From Halobacillus sp. Nhm2S1 (GTDB lineage: Bacteria > Bacillota > Bacilli > Bacillales > Halobacillaceae): a stretch of DNA of 64,000 nucleotides. The translations under genes and the position numbers were made by a program. This document shows, piece after piece, positions 33,732 through 42,694 of this stretch (positions are counted from its first letter, which is position 1; every line of letters starts with the position of its first letter). The stretch covers positions 682,001 to 746,000 of the forward strand of contig NZ_JAIEZV010000002.1 in NCBI RefSeq assembly GCF_019599545.1, given 5' to 3'. The notes under the pieces were generated by a model. The model did no database searches, was not told the origin of the DNA, and saw nothing but the letters and a program-made list of their open reading frames with translations.

Positions 33732-34637
33732 ATGATCAATGAAGAAAAACTTGGCATTTTTTATACGGCCGGAGCTTACATATTGTGGGGCGTACTGCCC
33801 ATATACTGGAAAATGATTCAGGAGATTCCCGCTTTCGAAATCCTGGCTCACCGCATCATCTGGTCCTTCCTCTTCATGGGACTTGTCATCTTAATTGCTA
33901 GGAAACATAAGGAATTTATGAGGGAATGCCGGCAAATCGTGAAAAATAAAAAACAGGTGATCGGCATCACCCTTGCCTCCATCACGATCAGTATCAACTG
34001 GGTCACCTACATTCTTGCGGTCAACACGGACCACGTCGTTGAAGCAAGTCTCGGTTATTACATCAATCCACTCGTCAGCATTCTGCTCGGCATGATTGTG
34101 TTAAAAGAAAAATTTTCAAAAGCCCAGTGGCTCGCCTTCTTACTAGCAGCTTTAGGGGTGATCTATATGACGGTCAACTTCGGTTCCGTCCCGTGGCTAG
34201 CTTTGCTACTTGCCTTCAGCTTTGGATCCTACGGCCTTCTGAAAAAACTCGTACCTCTGAATGCCATGTTCGGTTTGACGATCGAAACGTTGATTGTCAC
34301 GCCAATAGCTATGGTCTTTCTTTTTCAACAGCAGACCGGACAATGGGAATCGATCGACTTTTGGTCATGGACGACGGCTATCGTTTTCGGAGCCGGCATC
34401 GTCACAGCGATTCCTCTCCTTTTATTCTCGGCAGGGGCAAAAAGAATCCCCTTATCAATGGTGGGATTCCTTCAGTATTTCGCCCCTACCATTATGTTGA
34501 TTATAGGCATCTTCCTATATGATGAGCCATTTACGGATGTTCACGCTGTGTCCTTCACCCTCATCTGGGCAGGACTCGCAGTTTATACTGTCACACGAAT
34601 GAAACGATTGAAAAAATATGAAGCGAAAGCAAGCTAA
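33732..34637 (+). CDS. rarD: EamA/DMT family permease RarD
   Basis: Inner-membrane permease of 301 residues with ten spans, a member of the drug/metabolite transporter superfamily. RarD-type features are GAYILWGVLPIYWK at the N-terminus, EILAHRIIWSF in helix 2, SINWVTYILAVNTDHVVEASLGYYINPL in the middle and PLLLFSAGAKRIPLSMVGFLQY later. Its substrate is unknown. GAAAGGG is eight bases before ATG 33732. Monocistronic, between two strong terminators. Confidence 0.9.
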   Translation: MINEEKLGIFYTAGAYILWGVLPIYWKMIQEIPAFEILAHRIIWSFLFMGLVILIARKHKEFMRECRQIVKNKKQVIGITLASITISINWVTYILAVNTDHVVEASLGYYINPLVSILLGMIVLKEKFSKAQWLAFLLAALGVIYMTVNFGSVPWLALLLAFSFGSYGLLKKLVPLNAMFGLTIETLIVTPIAMVFLFQQQTGQWESIDFWSWTTAIVFGAGIVTAIPLLLFSAGAKRIPLSMVGFLQYFAPTIMLIIGIFLYDEPFTDVHAVSFTLIWAGLAVYTVTRMKRLKKYEAKAS

Positions 34638-34673
34638 AAAGGTTGGGCGTCATGCATGCGCCCAACCTTTTTT
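34636..34673. terminator. Terminator after rarD
   Basis: AAAAAGGTTGGGCG/CGCCCAACCTTTTT, a 14-bp stem with a 9-nt loop and T-run. Confidence 0.92.
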
Positions 34674-34687
34674 CAGATTGACCGGGG

Positions 34688-34732
34688 CTCCTTTGGCGCG
34701 AAAGGTCATCCTCGAAACGGATGACCTTTCGC
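34688..34732. repeat. TTTGGCGCGA plus 14-bp hairpin, second locus
   Basis: CTCCTTTGGCGCGA leads into a perfect inverted repeat GCGAAAGGTCATCC/GGATGACCTTTCGC with a 7-nt loop and no T-run. It has the same design as 12731-12798, with stem letters changed on both arms together. Confidence 0.65.
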
Positions 34733-34760
34733 TATGTTAGGCAGAAAGCCTGAAATAAAC

Positions 34761-35726
34761 TCACCAACTCAAATAGGCTGCCGCATCTTTTCCTGAGAGA
34801 TAAGCACTTTCAAAGCGCGTACGTCCGGCTTCATCATTCAATCTTAAGAACGCATCACCGGCGACTACGAGACGTCCATCCCCGGATAGATCGACGTAAG
34901 GCTGCCGCATTACTTTTTTGGCCTGGGCGTATCTCCAACGCTTCAACTGTTCAGACTCGAGCTGCTTCCAGTTCAAGTACCCAGCGGCTTTTTCTTTAAT
35001 TAATGACATCACATAATCTTCGCCATAATGTTTACGGGACCATTCCGATTCCATATAGACGCTTACAATGGTATCATCTGATATCCCCTTTTTCCGATGA
35101 TCGACCATCCGTTCCATTCCTTCAGGCAAGCCAACATCTACATGACCACCGTCTGGCAGTTCCGTCTCTTCATTGAATTGGAAGATGCCAACATACGTCG
35201 GTTCGAAATAAATGTCCTTGAGTTGTTTTAATTCTTCTTCATCCACCTCCACCTCACTTTTTTTCAAAAGTTCGATGATTTGTGGGGCGGGCATCGTCAG
35301 AAGTACTTTATCTGATTGCCACTCCTTTCCATCTTCACTATAAAGGCGGTATCCTCCCTCTACTTCAAGCAGTTTGACTACTTTTGTATGTAAGGAAGTT
35401 GGAAGATCTGCGGCTAACTGCTTAGCAAGGCCGTTCATTCCCTGAACAGCGGTATAGCGAGGGTATTTCTCTCCAAACCATTGTTTTATCCACCCTTGTT
35501 CGAGCCAATCCTGCACCTCTTCTGCAAGCTCATCTGTTCTCACAGTGAAAAATTGCGCACCATGATCGGCCCGTCCATCTGCTACTCTTCTCGTTGCCAA
35601 TCGTCCGCCAACACTCTTACTTTTATCTGTTAACAATAGATTGCTTCTTCCTTGTTTCTTTAGTCTCCGTGCTGCTGTTATCCCAGACAGTCCGGCACCT
35701 ACGATCGTAATTTCATAATGTTCCAT
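34761..35726 (-). CDS. Renalase-like NAD(P)/FAD-dependent oxidoreductase
   Basis: Flavoprotein of about 321 residues. The N-terminal FAD fold is ITIVGAGLSGITAARRLKKQG (residues 5-25), then KSVGGRLATRR and ADHGAQFFT, which are typical of the renalase / amine-oxidase-like group, and a C-terminal LVVAGDAF FAD segment. The start at 35726 (MEHYEIT) follows GGAGGGG by six bases; the open frame runs 33 codons further but lacks a site. Substrate unknown. Confidence 0.85.
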   Translation of the reverse strand: MEHYEITIVGAGLSGITAARRLKKQGRSNLLLTDKSKSVGGRLATRRVADGRADHGAQFFTVRTDELAEEVQDWLEQGWIKQWFGEKYPRYTAVQGMNGLAKQLAADLPTSLHTKVVKLLEVEGGYRLYSEDGKEWQSDKVLLTMPAPQIIELLKKSEVEVDEEELKQLKDIYFEPTYVGIFQFNEETELPDGGHVDVGLPEGMERMVDHRKKGISDDTIVSVYMESEWSRKHYGEDYVMSLIKEKAAGYLNWKQLESEQLKRWRYAQAKKVMRQPYVDLSGDGRLVVAGDAFLRLNDEAGRTRFESAYLSGKDAAAYLSW

Positions 35727-35804
35727 CCGAACCCCTCCATTCAACGATTTATAGTCCATTCCCACTGCCATATCAATAAAAACAATCAACGTTCTATTAA
35801 ATAC

Positions 35805-35840
35805 AAAAAAGAACACCCTCATCATGTGAGGATGTTCTTA
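35805..35840 (-). terminator. Terminator after the RND gene
   Basis: AAGAACATCCTCA/TGAGGGTGTTCTT (13 bp, one G-U) with U-run on the minus strand. Confidence 0.9.
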
Positions 35841-35852
35841 TTCTACCAAAAT

Positions 35853-38800
35853 CTATTTCGTAGTTTCTGTCTTTTTCTGTCTACGGAACTTCATTAATGT
35901 TTCGTACGCAAGCGGTACGATGAGTAGTGTTAGCAGTGTGGAACTCGCTAACCCTCCGATAACCGTAACTCCAAGACCTTTACTGATGATTGAACCACCT
36001 TCAAATCCAAGCGCCAGTGGAAGCAGGGCTCCAATTGTGGCAAGGGCTGTCATCAAGATCGGGCGGAGTCTAGTCATTCCAGCATCGAGCAGCGCTTCGC
36101 GTGTAGAGAAGCCTTCTTTCTCTTTATAAATGACACGGTCGATGAGAACGATCGCATTGGTCACAACAATTCCGATCAGCATCAATGCACCGATCATGGC
36201 AGAAATACTAAGCGTTTCTCCACTGATCAATAATCCAAGAACCGCTCCGATAATGGTAAACGGCAAGGAGAATAGGATTGCTAGTGGCGCAAGTCCTCCG
36301 CCAAAGAAGACAACAAGGATCAAGTACACAATCGCGATAGCAGCGAGCATCGCTAACCCTAATTGGGAAAAGGATTCATTGATGTCTTCCGCTACTCCTC
36401 CTTGGGTAATTTCAACTCCAGACGGCGTATCAATATCCTGTACTTTTTCATTGACTTGTTGAGAAACGGCACCTACATCATCCACCGTAATCTCTGCGCT
36501 GACACTTGCATACACGCGTCCATTTCTCCGTGTAATCGTATCAGCAGTTGTTCCCTCTTCGACTTCGACAAGTTCACTAATGGCGATTGTCTGACCCGTT
36601 GGGGAGGTAATTTCTTTCTCAGTTAAGTCTTCAATTCCAGTAATGTCTTCTTTTTCTACTTCAAGATAGACATTCAGTTCGTCTCCATCCCGTTCAATTG
36701 TCGTAATCACGGGCTCCTGACGGTTCTGTCCGAGCTCCATACCGATTTGAGCGGCTGTAAGCCCTAATTCACTTAGACGCTCATGGTCAGCAATAAGGGT
36801 GTATTCCTCGTAGGATTCTGAAAGGCTGGAATCGACGTTTCTCAAATTCTCTTCATCGGCAAGAAGTTCTTCAACTTCAGTTACGACCGGTTTAATTTCT
36901 TCTGTATTATCGCCGTACACACGCAGTTCAAGGCCACTGCTTGATCCTGCTCCAGAGAAGTCCTGACTCATCCATTCGCCGTTTTCGGTCTGTTCATTCA
37001 AGCTATCTATGACGCGCTGCGTTTCTTCCGAAAATTCTTCGGTGTCATCAGCATATTCCACGTAGAACATTGCTTGATTGGAAGCCCCAGGGTTCATTGG
37101 GTTTTCGCCACCGACAGAGTATTGAACCGTCTCTGCTCCATCACGGTTCATGAAGAACTGCTGTGCATCTTCAGCGATCCGTTCCACGTCGTCTGACGTT
37201 TGGCCCGGTTCAGGACTGAATGTTGCAACGACCATCTTCTGTTCTTGCTCAGGAAGGAAACTTGTTCCTACAAGTGGAAGAAGTGCGATACTTCCGACAA
37301 GAACCAAGACAGCAATAATGCTTGAGATGATTTTATGGTTCAGTGTGCTGTTAAGGACTTTTTTATAAAAGAGAGCGAGTTTTCCTGCCCCTTCTTCATG
37401 TGAACGTCCCTTTATCTTCGATTCTTTTAAAAGAGAATGTGAAAGCATCGGTACAATGGTAACAGCCACAAGTAAAGATGCTAACAAGGCAAAAACTACG
37501 GTTAGTGCAAACGGTAAGAATATTTGACCGACTGTACCTTCAACAAGGCCCAGTGGCAGGAACACAGCGATCGTTACAAGCGTCGAAGAAAGGATCGGCA
37601 TAAACATCTCCTTGGTCGACTCACGAATCAATGCTTTTCCTTTTAACTTCTCTTCCGATAACGACATCCGCCGGTATATATTTTCAACAACGACAATCGA
37701 GTCATCCACCACACGTCCAATGGCGACCGTCATGGCACCGAGAGTCATGATATTCAATGTGATGTCCATCCAGTTCAAGAACAGAATGGCAATCAGTAAA
37801 GATAGTGGAATGGATATGACTGAAATGAGTGTCGTCTTGATGTTGCGCAAGAACAACAAAATGACGAGTACAGCGAAAATCCCACCAAACAACGCTTTAT
37901 TAAGCATGGTACTGACAGACTCTTCAATCGGCTCGCCTTGGTCAAAGGAGTAAACAAACTCGACCCCATCCAGCTCTTCCTGGAAAGATTCTGTTTCTTC
38001 TTTTACAAGGTTTACGACATCAACTGTATTCGCTTCTTGTGATTTGATAATCTGCAGGGAAATGGAATCTTCCCCGTTGGTACGGGAGATGGATTCAGCC
38101 TCTCCAACGATCTCCACATCAGCAATTTCACCTAGAGTAACGGTCGGGATGCCATCCATGGCCGGCATCTCACCAGTCGCCGCTCCCTGTCCCTGACCTC
38201 CTTGCTGCGCTTCTGGAGGCATTTGTTGACCTTGTTGAGCCCCTCCCGCAGAAGGAATAGCAGGGATCTGCAATTCTCTCAATTCTTCTACACTTGTAAG
38301 ATTTCCATCAATGACGACAGATTTTTGAGTATCATCAAACGTGTACAAACCTAACGGGAAAGAAACATCCGACCCTTGAATGAAACGTGTAATGGTTTCT
38401 TGGTCGAGCCCCCGTTCATTCAATACTTCTTCATTCAAGTCGATTCGGACTTCCTCAAGCTGCTGCCCGGAAACCTGCACATCCGCGACACCTTCAAGTC
38501 CCTCAAGAGAAGGGACAACCTCTTCTTCTACAGTTGTCGTCAATTGTTCAAGAGATCCATCTCCATTGATGGCACTCAAGCTCACGACAGGAAAAGCGTT
38601 GAAGTTCAGACGGGATACGGAAGGCTCTTCTGCTCCTTCCGGTAAAGTCACCTGATCGACAGCTTCTTGCAATTCATCCTCTGCTTCGTCTAAACTTTTA
38701 TCAAAGCTATACTCCAACTGAAGCGAAGAAGCATTTTGAAAAGAGGAAGAACTGACCGTTTTCACTCCACTCAAATTGCTCACTTGCTGTTCAAGTGGTT

Positions 38801-38996
38801 CTGATATTTGATCAGCCACCTCTTCTGGTGTAGCCCCTGGATACGTCGTGGTCACCGTAATGATCGGCGGCTCAATATCCGGTATCGTTTCAAGCTTCAT
38901 ATTCAATCCTGCATATAATCCTGCAGCGGTAATGAGGATTGTCATAAGCCAAATCGCAAATTTGTTATTCATCGAAAAATCGATGATTCGTCTCAT
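35853..38996 (-). CDS. RND family efflux pump (SwrC/AcrB-like)
   Basis: Proton-driven inner-membrane exporter of 1047 residues with 12 spans and two large outer loops. It begins with the family pattern (NKFAIWLMTILI ... PDIEPPIITVTTTYPGATPEEV), and the proton-relay aspartates are in VAIGRVVDDSIVVVENIYRR in span 4. It resembles B. subtilis SwrC (YerP). A Gln/Gly-rich low-complexity insert (GGAQQGQQMPPEAQQGGQ, about 250-280) lies in the first periplasmic-type loop. No membrane-fusion protein is adjacent. ATG 38996 follows AAGGGGAGAG. Divergent from tetR. Confidence 0.93.
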   Translation of the reverse strand: MRRIIDFSMNNKFAIWLMTILITAAGLYAGLNMKLETIPDIEPPIITVTTTYPGATPEEVADQISEPLEQQVSNLSGVKTVSSSSFQNASSLQLEYSFDKSLDEAEDELQEAVDQVTLPEGAEEPSVSRLNFNAFPVVSLSAINGDGSLEQLTTTVEEEVVPSLEGLEGVADVQVSGQQLEEVRIDLNEEVLNERGLDQETITRFIQGSDVSFPLGLYTFDDTQKSVVIDGNLTSVEELRELQIPAIPSAGGAQQGQQMPPEAQQGGQGQGAATGEMPAMDGIPTVTLGEIADVEIVGEAESISRTNGEDSISLQIIKSQEANTVDVVNLVKEETESFQEELDGVEFVYSFDQGEPIEESVSTMLNKALFGGIFAVLVILLFLRNIKTTLISVISIPLSLLIAILFLNWMDITLNIMTLGAMTVAIGRVVDDSIVVVENIYRRMSLSEEKLKGKALIRESTKEMFMPILSSTLVTIAVFLPLGLVEGTVGQIFLPFALTVVFALLASLLVAVTIVPMLSHSLLKESKIKGRSHEEGAGKLALFYKKVLNSTLNHKIISSIIAVLVLVGSIALLPLVGTSFLPEQEQKMVVATFSPEPGQTSDDVERIAEDAQQFFMNRDGAETVQYSVGGENPMNPGASNQAMFYVEYADDTEEFSEETQRVIDSLNEQTENGEWMSQDFSGAGSSSGLELRVYGDNTEEIKPVVTEVEELLADEENLRNVDSSLSESYEEYTLIADHERLSELGLTAAQIGMELGQNRQEPVITTIERDGDELNVYLEVEKEDITGIEDLTEKEITSPTGQTIAISELVEVEEGTTADTITRRNGRVYASVSAEITVDDVGAVSQQVNEKVQDIDTPSGVEITQGGVAEDINESFSQLGLAMLAAIAIVYLILVVFFGGGLAPLAILFSLPFTIIGAVLGLLISGETLSISAMIGALMLIGIVVTNAIVLIDRVIYKEKEGFSTREALLDAGMTRLRPILMTALATIGALLPLALGFEGGSIISKGLGVTVIGGLASSTLLTLLIVPLAYETLMKFRRQKKTETTK

Positions 38997-39014
38997 ATTC
39001 AACTCTCCCCTTTA

Positions 39015-39062
39015 TTGACCAGTTAGTCACAACACTATAAAATATAAATGACCAACCGGTCA
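39015..39062. promoter_or_regulatory. Two TetR-type operators and promoter between pump and regulator
   Basis: TGACCAGTTAGTCA (39016-39029) and TGACCAACCGGTCA (39049-39062) are similar 14-bp imperfect palindromes 33 bp apart. For the regulator, TTGACC (39016-39021) and TAAAAT lie 17 bp apart, so the first operator covers the -35. Both divergent genes are likely controlled. Confidence 0.75.
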
Positions 39063-39111
39063 GAGGTCAAGAGAAAACATCAACTTCTCCAAGTTTGAAG
39101 GAGCGACAACC

Positions 39112-39957
39112 ATGGAACAAAAGTCAATATATATTATCGAACAGTCCATCAAGCTGTTTGCAAAAAAAGGATTCAGCTCTACTTCCGTCCAGGAAATCGC
39201 AAGTGCATGCGGGATATCGAAGGGAGCATTCTATCTCCATTTCAAATCGAAAGACGCTTTGCTCCTGGACATTTTTAATTATTACTATCAGCGGATTCAG
39301 ACGCGCATTGATGAAATTCAAAAACTCGATGCTGATGACCGTACTAAGTTCAAGAAACAGTTGCAGGTCACATTTGAAGAACTGGCCGATCACCGTGAAT
39401 TCATCATTATGCAAATCCGGGAACAAGCCATACCGTTCAATGAAAATATTGAGCAATTCCTTACTCAAATGCGGGTGAACTCTTATCTTTTCTACAAAAG
39501 CCACTTGGAAAACATCTATCATAAGCGGGTGGATGAAATTGTATGGGAAGTCAGTCTAATTCTGCAGGGGATGTTCAAAGGATATATGGATCTAATTATT
39601 ATCGAGGGGGCTGATTTGAACCTTGAAGCCCTTTCGGAAGCGATGATACGTAGGACAGACTATATCGTCGAAGGTTTTGAAAAGAGTGGTGACCAACCAG
39701 TCATTACAGGAGGTACCATGCACCAGCTCTTACCTGTTAACTTCACCGGGGAAGAAAAAGAGCGGCTGCTATTGATTTTAGAAGAACTAGCCAATGAAGG
39801 TGACCAGGAGATTAAAGATACGGTGCATGTCCTGACGGAAGAGATGAAGAGGGATCAGCCTCGCTCTGCCATTTTAAAGGGAATGATTACCAACCTTGAG
39901 GAATACTCACGTTTCACAGAAGCCATTGACCGTATGAAAAAGTTCTACCAGTTATAA
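39112..39957 (+). CDS. TetR/AcrR family regulator of the RND pump
   Basis: Repressor of 281 residues, longer than the usual 190-210. The N-terminal helix-turn-helix reads FSSTSVQEIASACGISKGAFYLHFKSKDALLLDIF (about 21-55). The extended C-terminus (about 200-281) is helical and acidic and may add a ligand or dimer surface. GAAGGAG precedes ATG 39112. It is divergent from the pump, with two candidate operators between them. Confidence 0.9.
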   Translation: MEQKSIYIIEQSIKLFAKKGFSSTSVQEIASACGISKGAFYLHFKSKDALLLDIFNYYYQRIQTRIDEIQKLDADDRTKFKKQLQVTFEELADHREFIIMQIREQAIPFNENIEQFLTQMRVNSYLFYKSHLENIYHKRVDEIVWEVSLILQGMFKGYMDLIIIEGADLNLEALSEAMIRRTDYIVEGFEKSGDQPVITGGTMHQLLPVNFTGEEKERLLLILEELANEGDQEIKDTVHVLTEEMKRDQPRSAILKGMITNLEEYSRFTEAIDRMKKFYQL

Positions 39958-39986
39958 AAAATCTTTGTACAGGACCATGGTTATAG

Positions 39987-40017
39987 TAAAAAGCTCAGGA
40001 CTAGCCTGAGCTTTTTA
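39987..40017. terminator. Bidirectional terminator after tetR
   Basis: AAAAAGCTCAGG/CCTGAGCTTTTT, a 12-bp stem with a 5-nt loop. Confidence 0.9.
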
Positions 40018-40473
40018 TTATACACGTTCTGCTTCTAGTACTTCATCGAGAATTGGATAGACAGCTTCTACGCCTTCTTCTGCTACTAAACAAGCTACAC
40101 CAAGCGGGGTTTCCCAAAAGGAATCAGGAATATAAGGATTCTTAAGTCCTGCCGGTTGGTAAAGCGAACGGTAAATGCGATTCAAATGCTGTCGTGTCTC
40201 TTCTGGATCTCTTTCTTTTTCACCACGAGCAATTAAGAATACATAGCGCATCGACTGAAACAAGTTGTCTCCTGGCATAAACGTATATTCCTTAAAGAAT
40301 TTCAGCTGTTCCTGCGCTTTTTCTTTCAACCCGGATTGGACCGCCAGATCATCGAGATGTTGCTGCAAATGGTTGTGCACTTGTTGGAAGACTCTCCGTT
40401 TTTCATCCTGCATGACTTTATCATTATAGATTTCCTGCAATTTCGTAAATGCAGTTTCTTTCGTCCATTCCAC
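40018..40473 (-). CDS. Uncharacterised alpha-helical protein (151 aa)
   Basis: Not recognised. GTG 40473 is preceded by GAGGTGATC, a strong match to the 16S anti-Shine-Dalgarno, which decides the start over the GTG at 40482. The protein is soluble, charged and predicted mostly helical. Notable parts are a Gln/His-rich helix around residues 27-42 (QQVHNHLQQHLDDLAVQSG), FMPGDNLFQSMRYVFLIARGE around 65-85, and PYIPDSFWETPLGVACLVAEEG near 115-135. It lies 35 nt downstream of the flavin oxidoreductase, so the two are probably one operon. Confidence 0.75.
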   Translation of the reverse strand: MEWTKETAFTKLQEIYNDKVMQDEKRRVFQQVHNHLQQHLDDLAVQSGLKEKAQEQLKFFKEYTFMPGDNLFQSMRYVFLIARGEKERDPEETRQHLNRIYRSLYQPAGLKNPYIPDSFWETPLGVACLVAEEGVEAVYPILDEVLEAERV

Positions 40474-40508
40474 CTTGATCACCTCATTACTACATTCGAC
40501 TTTTATTG

Positions 40509-41729
40509 CTAGGATTCCTTTTTAAAACCGAACTGTTCTGCTTCCATTTGCATCGCTGTATGAAGAAGAGGAAAATCAGCAGCATCGTTTTCTAAATGGC
40601 GGGATAAATTCGGGACAAGTTTGTTCCATACCATTGGATTTGCTGCCATCGATTGAAACAGAGCCACTTCATTATCTGTCCATTTTCTTAGGGACTGGAT
40701 GTATTGAAGCGTCATTTGGAAACCAGGGAGAAGCTGCTCATCCCTCTTCCTTGCAAAATCCTTCATCGCCTCTTCTTTCAAGATTCCTTCATCTATTTGC
40801 AAGCAGGCATCGGCCAATAAAAATGACTGCATAAAGGCATCATTGATTCCTAAACCTGTACTCGGGTCTTTGCTGTGACCAGCATCTCCAATTAACGCCC
40901 AGCCCTCACCATAAGCCGTTCGGAAAAAGTTCGGCATGCCAGGTGTTCCAATGATTTTCCCTTGAAGCTTAGCACCTTTCATTCTTGCTTTCATTCCGTA
41001 CAATTGATCAAACGTTTGTTTAAAAGATTTTTCCGGGTTTTTCATCATCGCTTTGAATTCTTCTGGATGGATTTCTATGCCCAGGCAGTCCCGGTTCGAC
41101 TCCATTGGAAAAACAAAGCCGATTCTACCTTCATGAAGAAAGATCTCTGTAGCAGGTTCGGGTAAAGGTTCTATCCCCTCAAAATATCCGTAGATCACCG
41201 GGCGCAAAGGCTTCGTTTCTTCATACTTCTCTGCACCTGTCCAATGAGCAATGTTCGAGTTTTTCCCATCAGCCCCAACAACTAGATCAGCATGGACATC
41301 TTTAATTTCCCCTTTTTCTAATAGACGGACACCGACGACTTTCCCTTCTTCCCAGATCAGTTCTCTTGCCGACGTCTCAGGTTTAAAATTGACGGATGGG
41401 AAAGTGAGCGCACGTTGTATCAGCATAGAGTCAAGTTTGTCTCTTCTAGGGATGATGGTATAGGAGGTCCTCGGCCCTTCTACGAAACTACTTCCAATAT
41501 AGGTCCTCATTCTCGCTACTTTTCTCAAACCTGACCTTTCGAGTTGCTCAAGCACACCTAATTTTTCTAAGAATCCTGTGTGGGACATAAAATGTGTGGA
41601 TAATGTATCACTTGGAAAACTGGCTTTATCAACAAGGAGGACCTTCTTCCCCATCTCTCCTAATAAAATAGCTAAACTTGCGCCGGCTACACGTGCACCG
41701 ACGATAATGACATCATATTGATCATTCAT
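40509..41729 (-). CDS. FAD-dependent oxidoreductase (geranylgeranyl reductase/PHBH-like)
   Basis: Flavoprotein monooxygenase or reductase of 406 residues. The FAD fold is DVIIVGARVAGASLAILLGEMGKKVLLVDK (residues 5-34), the second motif is VVGADGKNSNIA (about 165), and the flavin-ribityl motif is WALIGDAGHSKDPSTGLGINDA (about 275). SFPSDTLSTHFM resembles the geranylgeranyl-reductase/halogenase-like subgroup. Start ATG 41729 with AAGGTG upstream; the open frame before it is repeat DNA and should not be included. Substrate unknown. Confidence 0.87.
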   Translation of the reverse strand: MNDQYDVIIVGARVAGASLAILLGEMGKKVLLVDKASFPSDTLSTHFMSHTGFLEKLGVLEQLERSGLRKVARMRTYIGSSFVEGPRTSYTIIPRRDKLDSMLIQRALTFPSVNFKPETSARELIWEEGKVVGVRLLEKGEIKDVHADLVVGADGKNSNIAHWTGAEKYEETKPLRPVIYGYFEGIEPLPEPATEIFLHEGRIGFVFPMESNRDCLGIEIHPEEFKAMMKNPEKSFKQTFDQLYGMKARMKGAKLQGKIIGTPGMPNFFRTAYGEGWALIGDAGHSKDPSTGLGINDAFMQSFLLADACLQIDEGILKEEAMKDFARKRDEQLLPGFQMTLQYIQSLRKWTDNEVALFQSMAANPMVWNKLVPNLSRHLENDAADFPLLHTAMQMEAEQFGFKKES

Positions 41730-41824
41730 AATTGAACACACCTTCAAGTATCGTTTACCTCCATGATAACTGCAGCACCACGAAAACTCTAGAGTGGTTA
41801 GTTGTAGATAAGCTCCCTTAAGTT

Positions 41825-42031
41825 GAAGACTCAGTTCGAAATGTTTCCGTGGTTCCTTGCCATAATAAGCGCTAGGGGTGGTTGGGAAGCCGCTCGCTTT
41901 CCTGCGGGGATGGCGGCAAGCCTCCTCGAGCTCCGCTCTGTGGGGTCTAGCCAGCCCATCCATTCCCGCGGGAGTCTCGCAGCTTCCCAACCACCCCATT
42001 CGATGAATGTGAGAAACGAACCCCTTTACCC
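41825..42031 (+). repeat. GC-rich structured intergenic repeat, subtype B copy
   Basis: GACTCAGTTCGAAATG (A-type outer end) is followed by the B interior: AGGGGTGGTTGGGAAG, CTCGCTTTCCTGCGGG, GCAAGCCTCCTCGAGC, GGGGTCTAGCC, GCGGGAGTCTCGCAGC and GAGAAACGAACCCC. This is the same module as 22785-22995 in the other orientation. Confidence 0.8.
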
Positions 42032-42079
42032 ATTTGGATCGTCTTCCACTATACTACTGTTATAAGCATAAAGCGCCCT

Positions 42080-42150
42080 GTATCAAGCTCCCGGGATTCA
42101 AAAACCTGGGCATGGGAGTTTTATCCTTATACTCCCATCAAGTTGAATAA
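42080..42150. other. Two small hairpins between repeat copies
   Basis: CCCGGG/CCTGGG and GGGAGT/ACTCCC inverted repeats lie between the B and A copies. They look like terminator remnants; no gene is seen. Confidence 0.35.
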
Positions 42151-42160
42151 CTGCATATTC

Positions 42161-42362
42161 TAGAAGTGGTTTCGAGACACTCATACGGCCAAGGGGCGGA
42201 GGGAAACGGTGAGACTCCTATGGGACATGTGGGACAGGTGAGACCCCACAGGACGAAGTCCGAGGAGGCTCACCGCCCACCCCATGGAAAGCGAACTGTT
42301 TCCCGGAGCCCCTAAACGCACTCAAACATCTCGAAATCGAGTCTTACACAATCCCGCCATAT
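42161..42362 (-). repeat. GC-rich structured intergenic repeat, subtype A, full copy
   Basis: Inverted relative to 22446-22652 with the same ends: TAGAAGTGGTTTCGAGAC on the left and TCGAGTCTTACACAATCC on the right. The interior has CGGTGAGACTCCTATGGGA, AGGTGAGACCCC, GAGGAGGCTCACCG and GAAAGCGAACTG. Confidence 0.85.
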
Positions 42363-42394
42363 ACTTTAATAAATGATTATAGATAATTGCCCAT

Positions 42395-42422
42395 AAAAAA
42401 ACTCCCGCGGTGGGGAGTTTTA
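42395..42422 (-). terminator. Terminator after the DUF2188 gene
   Basis: AAACTCCC/GGGAGTTT stem with a U-run on the minus strand, overlapping nothing but the repeat edge. Confidence 0.82.
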
Positions 42423-42423
42423 G

Positions 42424-42621
42424 TTAGTAGGTGCGCTCTTCTTCAACTTCATGGTTTTGATCCAAGATTTGAAGTTTGCTCGGTTTGTTTTCTTTTGCGA
42501 TTTCTTCCGCTTTAGTAACAGCGGTATCACGCTCATCATAAAGGTCTGTCGGAGCGACATCCTCGATCTTTACAAACCAGCCGGTTACATCTTTATTAGG
42601 TACAACACTATATTGTTTCAT
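42424..42621 (-). CDS. Small DUF2188-type protein (65 aa)
   Basis: Short soluble protein with the DUF2188 pattern: a beta strand (QYSVVPNKDVTGWFVKIED), a DERDTAVTKAEEIAKEN helix and a closing strand (SKLQILDQN). Such proteins are widespread in Bacilli and have no known role. ATG 42621 lies eight bases after AGGAG; the GTG three codons upstream is too close. Monocistronic, divergent from the S-box operon. Confidence 0.82.
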   Translation of the reverse strand: MKQYSVVPNKDVTGWFVKIEDVAPTDLYDERDTAVTKAEEIAKENKPSKLQILDQNHEVEEERTY

Positions 42622-42694
42622 GAACTTCACTCCTATCTCATAGACTTAATTATCCATTCCCACAGCAGGGAGGGTTCAAACGTATTGAAATGGT

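Noticed and set aside
34688-34732. Second terminator after rarD
   Set aside because: The stem is strong but has no T-run, and a complete terminator already lies at 34636-34673.
41730-41999. N-terminal extension of the flavin oxidoreductase
   Set aside because: The in-frame extension is translated subtype B repeat; the FAD motif starts five residues after ATG 41729, as expected for the family.
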